In this document: positions 9,801 to 16,784 of the stretch, piece after piece
How the letters are laid out: every line of letters begins with the position of its first letter
How positions within the stretch are numbered: position 1 is the stretch's first letter
Assembly (NCBI GenBank): GCA_002390745.1
Contig: DGQK01000007.1
Span: forward strand, 62,001-126,000
Source of the DNA: Bacteroidetes bacterium UBA4416
Lineage (GTDB): Bacteria > Bacteroidota > Bacteroidia > B-17B0 > Aurantibacillaceae
Reading direction: 5' to 3'
Length of the DNA: 64,000 bases
Made by a program: the position numbers and the translations under genes
Notes under the pieces: model-generated
The model's input: the letters and a program-made list of their open reading frames with translations, nothing else
Database searches by the model: none
What the model was told of the DNA's origin: nothing

Positions 9801-10523
9801 AATTCGACCCAGTTTGTGGATGATTCGCAATCGCCGGCGGGCAGCATCATTGGCTGGCACTGGCTCTTTGGCGACAACAGCTCTTCGGGCATACAGAATC
9901 CGACACATGCGTACAGCGCTGCAGGGAATTATACCGTCAGCATGACGGTAACCTCTTCCTTTGGCTGTAAAGATACCATCGTGAAACAGATCACCGTTAT
10001 CCCGGGACCGAAAGCTGATTTTGCCGTAACACCAAATCCTCTGGAAGCCCTGGAAACAGGAAGCTTTACTGACCAGTCAAATGGTCCTTCCTCGCTGGTG
10101 AGCTGGTATTGGGGCTTCGGCGACGAATCGGCCAGCAACCAGCAAAATCCGACACACGCCTACGACACTCCGGGCGACTACAGCGTATACCTGGCGGTGA
10201 AAGATATCAACGGCTGCATCGACACGGTCAGGAAAGATATTTCGGTGATCCTGATGCCTGACGTTCCAACGGCATTCTCTCCAAACGGCGACGGACAGAA
10301 TGATATCTTCCGTGTGCGCGGCGGGCCGTTCAAAACAATGACGCTGAGGATATACAATAACTGGGGGCAGCTCATCTTTGAAAGCAACGACCAGGCCACA
10401 GGATGGAACGGCACCTTCAACGGCACAGAGCAACCGATTGGCGTGTATGTGTGGGTGGTTGATGTGGAGATGCTCAACGGAAAACTAATTAAAAAAACGG
10501 GTGATGTCACCTTATTAAGGTAA
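6840..10523 (+). CDS. Second giant surface protein: IgGFc-binding-type N-terminus, five Ig-like repeats, three PKD domains, type B T9SS C-terminal domain
   Basis: This 1227-residue protein is a paralogue of the product at 2450-5866. A signal peptide is followed by the IgGFc-binding-type region (about 25-445). Five Ig-like repeats of about 88 residues span about 451-893, one more than in the first paralogue. Three PKD domains follow (about 894-1138), and a CHU_C/gliding-type C-terminal domain begins near residue 1140 ('PTAFSPNGDGQNDIFRV'). The start ATG lies inside the 3' end of the preceding PorP/SprF gene. Expected fate is T9SS export and surface attachment or release. The N-terminal family is named after mammalian IgG Fc binding; no such activity is implied here. 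Confidence 0.9.
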   Translation: MKKALNRLLLMLLIVSSKSMVSQVDTVFWFAAPWVTPGHAQNTPVKMRLSSFNNLTTVRVRQPAGTFDTTYTIPANSLISQSLSHIIAQVENLPANTVHNRGLKISSDFPINVVYEVETIVNNPETYSMKGQNGMGKEFVCPFQNRGSNGPYTPQPKSQICIVATDNNTTVWITPKCNVVGHPANVTYSITLNVGQSYNIENVSANPTLAGQNLSGTIVVSDKPVSVTVSDDSVHGVSGCYDLMGDQIVPVDIVGRQYVINKGGLNAGENEGGYIVATENFTQVNVNDGVTTYSVLLNKGDTYYAPVTQPLTYITSDQNVYVIHTSGFGCEMGEAILPPLNCAGSNQVSFTRTNTQTFILNILCKTAAIGTFTLNGSTTLVPASGFTVVPGTGGLLSGFQRSYTTVEIPAGTANLLTNSTDVFSMGVINGGGSSGCLYHYMSSFLRKTFTTADPDKNICTATTTLSLNGTVTGGSTTGIWTTSGTGSFGNATSLATTYSLSANDLAQSQIRLVLTSTGNCTPVTDTVYVNIFQSPVVNANNGLTLCKNNISPIPLNGTLQFAAGANWTSSGSGSFGNPGSLNTTYLPSPADLAANSIKIKLTSTGSLNGCPNTYDSLVVSFIDPPVVSTSGDVSVCANNPTVAISGTVGVATFSTGVWSTTGSGLFSPSTTSLNTVYQLSPADIAQGNLVIRLTSTNNLNCKQVYDSLRVTVTPKPNVNAGLSDTICSSNIFYPLNGSVTGGASAGTWTSLGNGTFGNPNSLSTIYTLGQNDTISGSVKLILTSTGSNCLPERDTIRIVIAKSPLVNAGPDNAFCDNQLIPLNGSVLGLTTTGAWTTLGTGGFTPDDSLLVTYYQPSPLDVSSGSVRLILTSTYNKGCAAIRDTVRISFKPAPTADYNADNVCTHNLATFTDNSTTTSGSLTGWSWNFGDLGTSIAEDATHAYASPGTYTVTHVVFSSNGCRDTIQKPMEVYALPQALFHQNTPCVGNSTQFVDDSQSPAGSIIGWHWLFGDNSSSGIQNPTHAYSAAGNYTVSMTVTSSFGCKDTIVKQITVIPGPKADFAVTPNPLEALETGSFTDQSNGPSSLVSWYWGFGDESASNQQNPTHAYDTPGDYSVYLAVKDINGCIDTVRKDISVILMPDVPTAFSPNGDGQNDIFRVRGGPFKTMTLRIYNNWGQLIFESNDQATGWNGTFNGTEQPIGVYVWVVDVEMLNGKLIKKTGDVTLLR

Positions 10524-10525
10524 GC

Positions 10526-11521
10526 ATGAAAAAACAAATTATACTCTTTTATTCGGTCCTGCTGATGGGAAGCGGTGCTTTGAAAGCACAGGATTTCCAT
10601 CTGTCGATGTATGATGCGGCTCCGATGTTCCTGAACCCCGCCCTCACAGGCGTGGTGGATGCCAACTTCAGGGTGCACGCGCAATACAGGAATCAGTGGC
10701 GCACCGTAACCTTCAAGCCGTACAATACGGCGCTCATCAGTCTCGATGCTCCTAAAGGCAAATGGGGATTCGGCGGACAGATCATGAACATGCGCGCAGG
10801 TATAGGCAACTACAATGTGCTTCAGGGCTTGTTGTCTGTATCTTATGCGGTGTCGCTCGACAAGAAGCGCTTCAACAATATTTCGTTCGGCCTGCAGGCA
10901 GGCGCTACGCAAAAACGCGTGGAAGCAGGCCTGTACACATTCGATAACCAATACTCGAACCAGAACGGCGGCTCTTTCGATAATTCGCTGCCGAGCGGCG
11001 AGTCCTTCAACAGGCAGTCGTTCGTGACACCGCAATTGAACGCTGGCTTCATGTATTTTAATTCCAAACAGCAGGCAAGGCTCAATCCTTTCCTGGGCTA
11101 TTCGGTATTCAACCTTTCCAATCCGAAGGAAACGTACTACAGCACCAGCAACCGTCTGCCGATCAGGCACTATGCGCATGCGGGCGTGAGGATCAATATC
11201 ACAGAGCTCTTCTATGTATTGCCGAAAGCGCTGATCATGCTGCAGAAGAATGCGTCTGAACAGATCTACTCTGTAGATGCGGGCTATTTCTTCAAAGAAC
11301 AGGAGTTTTACCTGCTCGCAGGCCTTAACTACCGTGTGAAAGATGCCAGCGTGATCTATATCGGTGCCCGTAAGAACAATTACATCGCCAAGATCGGTTA
11401 TGATGCGAATGTATCATCTCTGAAAACTGTTTCCAAATACAGGGGCGCCTTTGAAATTTCCTTCACCTACCTGGCGAAAAAATCAAAATCAAAAGAAGTT
11501 CGTCACTGCCCTAGACTATAA
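10526..11521 (+). CDS. PorP/SprF family type IX secretion membrane protein (second copy)
   Basis: This 331-residue protein has a signal peptide ending at about residue 22 (Leu-Lys-Ala-Gln). The family hallmark 'MFLNPALTG' is followed by 'FRVHAQYRNQWRTV', then a beta-rich outer-membrane domain. It follows the second cargo gene after 2 bp and precedes the OmpA-type gene by 8 bp. The order cargo-PorP-cargo-PorP suggests that each PorP/SprF serves its upstream neighbour. The two PorP proteins are diverged rather than recent copies: the shared motifs are short. Confidence 0.92.
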   Translation: MKKQIILFYSVLLMGSGALKAQDFHLSMYDAAPMFLNPALTGVVDANFRVHAQYRNQWRTVTFKPYNTALISLDAPKGKWGFGGQIMNMRAGIGNYNVLQGLLSVSYAVSLDKKRFNNISFGLQAGATQKRVEAGLYTFDNQYSNQNGGSFDNSLPSGESFNRQSFVTPQLNAGFMYFNSKQQARLNPFLGYSVFNLSNPKETYYSTSNRLPIRHYAHAGVRINITELFYVLPKALIMLQKNASEQIYSVDAGYFFKEQEFYLLAGLNYRVKDASVIYIGARKNNYIAKIGYDANVSSLKTVSKYRGAFEISFTYLAKKSKSKEVRHCPRL

Positions 11522-11529
11522 TACAACGT

Positions 11530-13599
11530 ATGAGAAAATTAATTTTACTTACCCTTCTCCTGGCTACAGTCAGCGCATTCAGCCAATCCAAGAATCTTTG
11601 GCTGAAATATGCGGATGCTGCGTACGAGAAAAAAGATTACCCGACCGCTATCTCTTATTACACCAAAGTGCTGGATGACACCACCGTGCTGAGTGAGCTC
11701 ATCCTGCCGTATGAGGTGCAACTGGTGAACCTGAAAACAAAGGATTTCAAACAGGACAGCACAAAGAAGAAAGCTCAGGCGGCATCCGATGCTTCGGCGC
11801 AAAAGAAAATCTCGAAAGCAGATTATATCAACCATAAGCTGGCGCATGCCTACCTGCTGAACTTCGACTATACCAATGCTGCTGTTTATTTCAAAAAAGT
11901 GGTAGACAATGGTTCTTATCCCGGAGATGCCTATTACTATGCGCTCTCGCTGATGCACCTGAAAGATTACAAAAAAGCGATGGCGAACCTGGAGGAGCTC
12001 ATGAACAGCACCGCCAACGATTCGATCAAATCTGCGATCCAGAAAAAGATCAGCTCCTGCTATTTTGCCCTTGACACGAATAATTACAAGCAACAGATCG
12101 TTGTCAAAAAAATGGACACGGTCGTATTTAATGCAGGGACTTCGAGCTTTGCCCCCATGTATTGGGGAAGCCCTACCAAATTGTTGTTTACCAGCGCCCG
12201 CAAAGGCGGTGTGCTCATCGACCCGGAAAAACAGGATTCGAGGTACTTATGCGACCTATACTACACGGAGCTCAAGGATACGGGCTGGACAAAAGCCACT
12301 AACTTTGGAAGGCCGGTGAATACGGGCCTGCATGAGGGATCGAGCGTGGTTTCTTCAGATGACATCATGTTCTTCACGCGCTGGAGCGATGCTAACCGCA
12401 ACGAGTCGTTCATCTACATGGCTAAAATGAAAGACGGCTTTTTTTATGAAGCTTATAAGCTTACGGAAACTGTGAACCGCAGCGGCTATAAAGCCATGCA
12501 GCCTTATATTTCCTTCGACGGCACTAAGCTCTTCTTCTCTTCCAACAAACCAGGAGGCAAAGGCGGCTTCGACCTCTACATGTGCAACATCGACGAGAAT
12601 GGCCTTACGGGTGAAGCGATGAACCTGGCTGCCGTGAACACTGCAGGCGATGAAGTGACTCCTTTTTTTCACAGCATTTCCAATACCCTCTTCTTTGCTT
12701 CCAACGGGCATACCGGCCTCGGCGGGCTGGATGTTTTCAAGAGCACGCTGAATGTGGACGACTCGGTATATGCTTTTCCTAAAAACCTCGGCAGACCGAT
12801 CAACTCCAGCAAGGACGATGCGTATTTTATTCTTGACCGGCTTCAGACCAAAGGCTATTTCTCGAGCGACCGTGAGGATTGCCCGGGCGGAAATTGCTAC
12901 GACATCTACGAATTTGAGAATGAGCCGATCGTATTCGACATCAGTGGTTATGTAACCGATGATGAAACCGGAAATCCGATCCCGAGCGCACTCGTCACGA
13001 TTAAGGATGTACATAATGATGAGGAGCCGATGTTCCTGATTACCGACGAAAAAGGTTATTACTCCTCACCGCTGAAGGAAAACATGGATTACTTCCTCAA
13101 AGCCCAGAAAAAAAGTTACCAGGCAAGCTCCTCGAGCGCTACCACCAAAGGCCTGACAGAAAGCGCACACATAGAAAGGGATTTCGTGCTGGTAAAGATC
13201 CCGGAAGCCGATATTGTAATCGAAGGGATCGAGTACGATCTGAATAAAGCGACCTTAAGGCCTAAATCATTGGAGATCCTCAATAAGATCTATGATTATT
13301 TAGAGCTCAATGACAACTTCAGCATCGAGATCAACGCACACACCGATACACGCGGAAGCGACAAGCTAAATCTGAAATTATCGCAGGCGCGTGCGAAATC
13401 ATGCGTGGATTACCTGATCAGCAAAGGGATTGCCAAAGAGCGATTGATTGCCACAGGCTATGGCGAAACACAGCCTTTGATCCCGGATTCTGAAATTGCA
13501 AAGATGGTTCCGAAGAGCGATGAGTTTGAAGAAGCCCACCAGAAGAACCGGAGAACGGCTTTCAAGATCCTGAAAGAGGCTGACCTGAAAACGAAATAA
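11530..13599 (+). CDS. OmpA family protein with TPR, PD40 propeller and CRD domains (PorE-like T9SS anchor)
   Basis: This 689-residue secreted protein has four regions in order: a TPR-like helical region (about 20-185); a PD40/WD40-type propeller (about 205-455), whose repeats include 'FFSSNKPGGKGGFDLYM' and 'FFASNGHTGLGGLDVF'; a carboxypeptidase-regulatory-like domain (about 468-545); and a C-terminal OmpA peptidoglycan-binding domain (about 560-685, 'INAHTDTRGSDKLNLKLSQARA'). This TPR-propeller-CRD-OmpA order is that of PorE, which links the PorP/PorK/N-type T9SS to peptidoglycan. Unlike the known PorE lipoprotein, it has a plain signal peptide with no lipobox Cys. As last gene of the five-gene cluster it may anchor the neighbouring PorP proteins. 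Confidence 0.88.
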   Translation: MRKLILLTLLLATVSAFSQSKNLWLKYADAAYEKKDYPTAISYYTKVLDDTTVLSELILPYEVQLVNLKTKDFKQDSTKKKAQAASDASAQKKISKADYINHKLAHAYLLNFDYTNAAVYFKKVVDNGSYPGDAYYYALSLMHLKDYKKAMANLEELMNSTANDSIKSAIQKKISSCYFALDTNNYKQQIVVKKMDTVVFNAGTSSFAPMYWGSPTKLLFTSARKGGVLIDPEKQDSRYLCDLYYTELKDTGWTKATNFGRPVNTGLHEGSSVVSSDDIMFFTRWSDANRNESFIYMAKMKDGFFYEAYKLTETVNRSGYKAMQPYISFDGTKLFFSSNKPGGKGGFDLYMCNIDENGLTGEAMNLAAVNTAGDEVTPFFHSISNTLFFASNGHTGLGGLDVFKSTLNVDDSVYAFPKNLGRPINSSKDDAYFILDRLQTKGYFSSDREDCPGGNCYDIYEFENEPIVFDISGYVTDDETGNPIPSALVTIKDVHNDEEPMFLITDEKGYYSSPLKENMDYFLKAQKKSYQASSSSATTKGLTESAHIERDFVLVKIPEADIVIEGIEYDLNKATLRPKSLEILNKIYDYLELNDNFSIEINAHTDTRGSDKLNLKLSQARAKSCVDYLISKGIAKERLIATGYGETQPLIPDSEIAKMVPKSDEFEEAHQKNRRTAFKILKEADLKTK

Positions 13600-13603
13600 A
13601 CTA

Positions 13604-13632
13604 AAAAAGAGATACAAGATGTATCTCTTTTT
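13604..13632 (+). terminator. Intrinsic, probably bidirectional terminator
   Basis: A perfect stem (AAAAAGAGATACA paired with its complement at 13620-13632) has a 3-nt loop and runs into T residues on the plus strand and, by symmetry, on the minus strand. It lies between the OmpA-type gene and the convergent rsgA gene. Confidence 0.85.
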
Positions 13633-13646
13633 TTATATCCTGTTAT

Positions 13647-14579
13647 TTACCGGATCTCCCACTCTTTCCATTCCATTTCCTCGCCGTTTAAAATACCCAG
13701 GTAACTGTGGTAGCGCTCGGAGGAGATCTCTCCTTCTTCCACGGCTTTGATCACAGCACAATGCGGCTCATTGACATGCAGGCAGTTGTTAAATTTACAA
13801 TCGTTCATGCGCTCACGGATCTCCGGAAAATAATGCCCGACCTCTTCTTTTTTCATCTCCACAAGGCCTAATTCCTTGATGCCCGGTGAGTCGATGATAT
13901 CGCCCCCGAACGACAAAGGAAACAACTCGGCAAAGGTAGTGGTATGCATGCCTTTGAGGTGCGCCGAGGAGATATCGCCGGTGCGCAGGTTCAGGGAAGG
14001 ATCGATCGCATTCACTAATGTTGTCTTCCCTACACCGCTATGCCCCGCTATGAGGGAGGTTTTGTCTTTCAATACGCCCTTCAGCGATTCGATATCCGAG
14101 GCATCAAAGGAGGAAATTAAAAAACACTCGTAGCCGATAGAGTTGTACAGATCGATGATCTCCTGCTGAAATTCCAGTCCATCTTCATCCAATACATCTT
14201 TCTTATTGAAAACAATTTTTGCCGGAATGTCATAGGCTTCGGCCGTCACCAGGAAGCGATCGATGAAGCCCAGCGAGGTGCGCGGGGCAACCATGGTAGC
14301 CACGAGAATAGCCTGGTCGAGGTTACTCGCCAGGATGTGCGCCTGCTTCGACAGGTTGATGGATTTGCGGATGATGTAATTCTTCCGCTCGTGGATCTTT
14401 ATGATCTGGCTGCCGTCGCGGTCGGTTTCATAATCCACGATATCGCCTACCGCCACGGGATTCGTGGTTTTGCGATCGTCGAGGCGGATCTTTCCTTTCA
14501 GGCGGCATTCCAGCAACTCGCCATCTCCCGCGCGAACGAGGTACCAGCTTCCGGTAGATTTTACAACAAGGCCTTGCAT
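13647..14579 (-). CDS. rsgA: Ribosome small subunit-dependent GTPase RsgA
   Basis: This is a 310-residue protein from the ATG at 14579. An in-frame start at 14606 would add nine residues before the normal 'MQGLVVKSTGSWYLV' opening, so the later start is preferred. Order: OB-fold (about 1-60); circularly permuted GTPase with 'NKKD' (G4) before 'GHSGVGKTTL' (G1) and 'DSPG' (G3); and a C-terminal zinc knuckle with Cys-x4-Cys-x-His and a later Cys ('CKFNNCLHVNEPHC'). RsgA hydrolyses GTP during 30S subunit maturation. It is monocistronic here and convergent with the surface cluster. Confidence 0.95.
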   Translation of the reverse strand: MQGLVVKSTGSWYLVRAGDGELLECRLKGKIRLDDRKTTNPVAVGDIVDYETDRDGSQIIKIHERKNYIIRKSINLSKQAHILASNLDQAILVATMVAPRTSLGFIDRFLVTAEAYDIPAKIVFNKKDVLDEDGLEFQQEIIDLYNSIGYECFLISSFDASDIESLKGVLKDKTSLIAGHSGVGKTTLVNAIDPSLNLRTGDISSAHLKGMHTTTFAELFPLSFGGDIIDSPGIKELGLVEMKKEEVGHYFPEIRERMNDCKFNNCLHVNEPHCAVIKAVEEGEISSERYHSYLGILNGEEMEWKEWEIR

Positions 14580-14640
14580 GCTGCAAAAATAAGGATATTT
14601 GCCCACAAATAATGATCAATATAAGCTTCTGGTTTTATGG

Positions 14641-14648
14641 TATATTTG
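14641..14648 (+). promoter_or_regulatory. Putative -7 promoter element (TATATTTG)
   Basis: TATATTTG matches the Bacteroidota TAnnTTTG -7 element exactly and lies 25 bp before the DUF2199 ATG. I see no clear TTTG at the -33 position. Confidence 0.4.
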
Positions 14649-14673
14649 AAATCCAAAATACAAGCTAAAATAA

Positions 14674-15180
14674 ATGACTTATATATGCAGTTCCTGTGGA
14701 AAAGAACATCCAGATTGGCCAGCTATAACTTATTCTGCGCCATTCTATTATTCGGAACTAAATGATGAAGAAAAAGAAAAAAACACTGAACTCGGCAGTG
14801 ATCATTGCATCATTTATAACGAGCATCAAACAGACAGATTTATCAGGTGTGTCCTCTTTCAAAAAGTTATAGACCATTGTAGTAACCTGGAATATGGACT
14901 ATGGGTATCTTTGAGTGAATCAAGTTATAAAAACTATGCCGATAATTTTCAAAACACAAATCATATAACACAATACTTCGGGTGGTTATCGAATTTTCTC
15001 CCGGAATACTCACATCAAGTAAATATCCCAACGTTAGTAAAAACGAAAGCAGGAAACAAAAGGCCGGAAATAATTCCTGACCCTGAATTTGATCACCCCT
15101 TTGTTAAAGATTACTATCAAGGTATTACAAAAGAAGAAGCTGAAAAAAGAATTCAAAATATACTATCAAATAATAGCTAA
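14674..15180 (+). CDS. DUF2199 domain-containing protein
   Basis: This 168-residue cytosolic protein has an N-terminal Cys-x2-Cys zinc-ribbon-like motif ('CSSCGKEHPDWPA') and the DUF2199 core ('GLWVSLSESSYKNYADNF'). The family has no established function. The gene is AT-rich compared with rsgA and the gldA-like gene on either side and lies 5 bp before another AT-rich small gene, so the pair may have been acquired together. DUF2199-type proteins are often scattered as single-gene insertions; an immunity-like role is possible, but nothing here proves it. Confidence 0.8.
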   Translation: MTYICSSCGKEHPDWPAITYSAPFYYSELNDEEKEKNTELGSDHCIIYNEHQTDRFIRCVLFQKVIDHCSNLEYGLWVSLSESSYKNYADNFQNTNHITQYFGWLSNFLPEYSHQVNIPTLVKTKAGNKRPEIIPDPEFDHPFVKDYYQGITKEEAEKRIQNILSNNS

Positions 15181-15185
15181 CGGAT

Positions 15186-15818
15186 ATGAGCTCATTAGAA
15201 CAGATCCAGGCAGATATTCTTTTTCTTTCACGTGAAAAACAAAGCTTTTTTTCGCGGCTGTTTAACTCAAATACTGAAAGAATTAATGACCTGAGAATTT
15301 TGGAAAAAAAGGTAATAGCTTCCTTGCTGTATGAGAATAATGATCAATACAGAAATTTATCGGACGAAAACACTGCCCTGCTGGGAAATACGCATTGGTC
15401 TTTAAAAATCATAGACTGTGACAACGCAGGAAAAAGCTTCTATTATACCAATCACATTGAGGCTGTTCTCGAAATGAAAGGATTTCTTCATGGAAAGGGA
15501 ATCGCCTACTATTTTACGCTCCCTGAGAGGTCTCCGGAGTTTAGTTACATCAATTCACTGGGAGAATTTAGATTATATAATGCAGAACAATTTTTGGAAT
15601 CCGGAACCCTTCCCGGCTCTTTCGAATGCTATACGGATAACAAAGGCAGAGTGACTGTAGAAAAAGCTGTTCAAAAATCCAGCACTCTATATGCCAGAAT
15701 TATTATTAAAAATGTGATTGGAGATCCGTTTAATGGAAATTCCGCAAAGCGAAAAACATTTCTAAAGAACAGGCTGGATCTTTTGGAACTCATCCGGAAA
15801 CAGGTTATTCTCCCTTAA
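15186..15818 (+). CDS. Hypothetical protein, 210 residues
   Basis: I do not recognise a family. The protein has no signal peptide or membrane segment. The N-terminal 50 residues are helical and charged; the middle is strand-rich and aromatic ('SFYYTNHIEAVLEMKGFLHG', 'IAYYFTLPERSPEF'); the C-terminus is basic and helical. It begins 5 bp after the DUF2199 stop codon, is equally AT-rich, and is probably co-transcribed with it. Reading-frame length, codon pattern and spacing make it a credible gene. Confidence 0.65.
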   Translation: MSSLEQIQADILFLSREKQSFFSRLFNSNTERINDLRILEKKVIASLLYENNDQYRNLSDENTALLGNTHWSLKIIDCDNAGKSFYYTNHIEAVLEMKGFLHGKGIAYYFTLPERSPEFSYINSLGEFRLYNAEQFLESGTLPGSFECYTDNKGRVTVEKAVQKSSTLYARIIIKNVIGDPFNGNSAKRKTFLKNRLDLLELIRKQVILP

Positions 15819-15838
15819 CAATCATTATACAAAAATTT

Positions 15839-15860
15839 AGGATTATAATCCTTATTTTTG
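15839..15860 (+). promoter_or_regulatory. Palindrome abutting a -7 element upstream of the gldA-like gene
   Basis: AGGATTATAATCCT (15839-15852) is a perfect 14-bp palindrome. It is followed directly by TATTTTTG (15853-15860), an exact TAnnTTTG -7 element, 18 bp before the ATG at 15879. A repressor bound at the palindrome would sit just upstream of the -7 box. No clear -33 TTTG is visible. Confidence 0.45.
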
Positions 15861-15878
15861 AGTTGCAAAGTATTTTCT

Positions 15879-16784
15879 ATGTCCATACAAGTCAATAATG
15901 TTACCAAGCTTTATGGCGCTCAAAAAGCGCTGGATAATGTTTCTTTTGAGATCGGAACCAATGAGATTGTGGGTTTCCTGGGACCGAACGGCGCGGGAAA
16001 AAGCACCATGATGAAGATCCTCACCTGCTATATTCCAGCCAGCGAAGGAAGCGCAAAGGTCTGCGGATTCAACACCAGCGACCAGACGGTGGAGGTACGC
16101 CGCCAGATCGGCTATCTGCCGGAGCATAACCCTCTGTACCTGGACATGTACGTGAAAGAATTCCTGGAATTTACGGGAAAGCTCTATGGTGTAAAAAACA
16201 TCAAACCCCGCGTAGCGGACATGATCGACATGACCGGTTTGCAAAAAGAACAGAATAAGAAGATCGGCGCCCTTTCCAAAGGCTACCGCCAGCGTGTGGG
16301 CCTGGCGCAAGCCATGATCCACGATCCGAAAGTGCTGATCATGGATGAGCCGACCACCGGCCTCGATCCCAACCAGCTGGAGGAGATCCGGGAGCTCATC
16401 AAAAAACTCGGCAAGCAAAAAACCGTGATGCTGAGTACTCACATCATGCAGGAGGTGGAAGCTGTTTGCGACCGCGTCATCATCATTAATAACGGCACTA
16501 TCGTGGCTAATGATACGACCCATACCCTTCAGCAAAGCACGACGAAGCAGGTCATTACGGTGGAATTCGATAAGAGCGTGAACAAGCAGTCCCTGAAAAA
16601 TCTGGCGGGTGTGGAAGAAGCGATCCTCATTTCCGGCAACAACTGGAAAATTGTAGCAGAGCCCGCCCTGGATGTCCGGAAGGAACTGTTCAACTTTGCC
16701 GTAAAGAACGACATCGGCATTCTCACCCTGAATAAAGAAGAGCAAAAGCTGGAAGATGTGTTCAAACAGTTAACGAAAAAATAA
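15879..16784 (+). CDS. gldA: ABC transporter ATP-binding protein, GldA-like
   Basis: This is a 301-residue protein from the ATG at 15879; a TTG at 15858 would add seven residues before the conserved 'MSIQVNNVTKLYG' start and is less likely. Walker A 'GPNGAGKS', signature 'LSKGYRQRVGLAQA' (degenerate LSxGx type), Walker B 'VLIMDEPTTGLD' and the H-loop 'STHIMQEVE' are all present. This matches the GldA subunit of the GldAFG complex of gliding bacteria and more generally ABC-2 exporter ATPases. No gldF or gldG is adjacent, so the symbol is tentative. Its stop codon overlaps the next start by one base. Confidence 0.75.
   Translation: MSIQVNNVTKLYGAQKALDNVSFEIGTNEIVGFLGPNGAGKSTMMKILTCYIPASEGSAKVCGFNTSDQTVEVRRQIGYLPEHNPLYLDMYVKEFLEFTGKLYGVKNIKPRVADMIDMTGLQKEQNKKIGALSKGYRQRVGLAQAMIHDPKVLIMDEPTTGLDPNQLEEIRELIKKLGKQKTVMLSTHIMQEVEAVCDRVIIINNGTIVANDTTHTLQQSTTKQVITVEFDKSVNKQSLKNLAGVEEAILISGNNWKIVAEPALDVRKELFNFAVKNDIGILTLNKEEQKLEDVFKQLTKK

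Noticed and set aside
10178..11179. 333-codon minus-strand open frame
   Set aside because: Spans the junction of a cargo gene and a PorP gene on the other strand; composition is that of antisense, with many His, Arg and Val.
15852..16745. 297-codon minus-strand frame
   Set aside because: Antisense to the ABC ATPase, whose motifs are complete.
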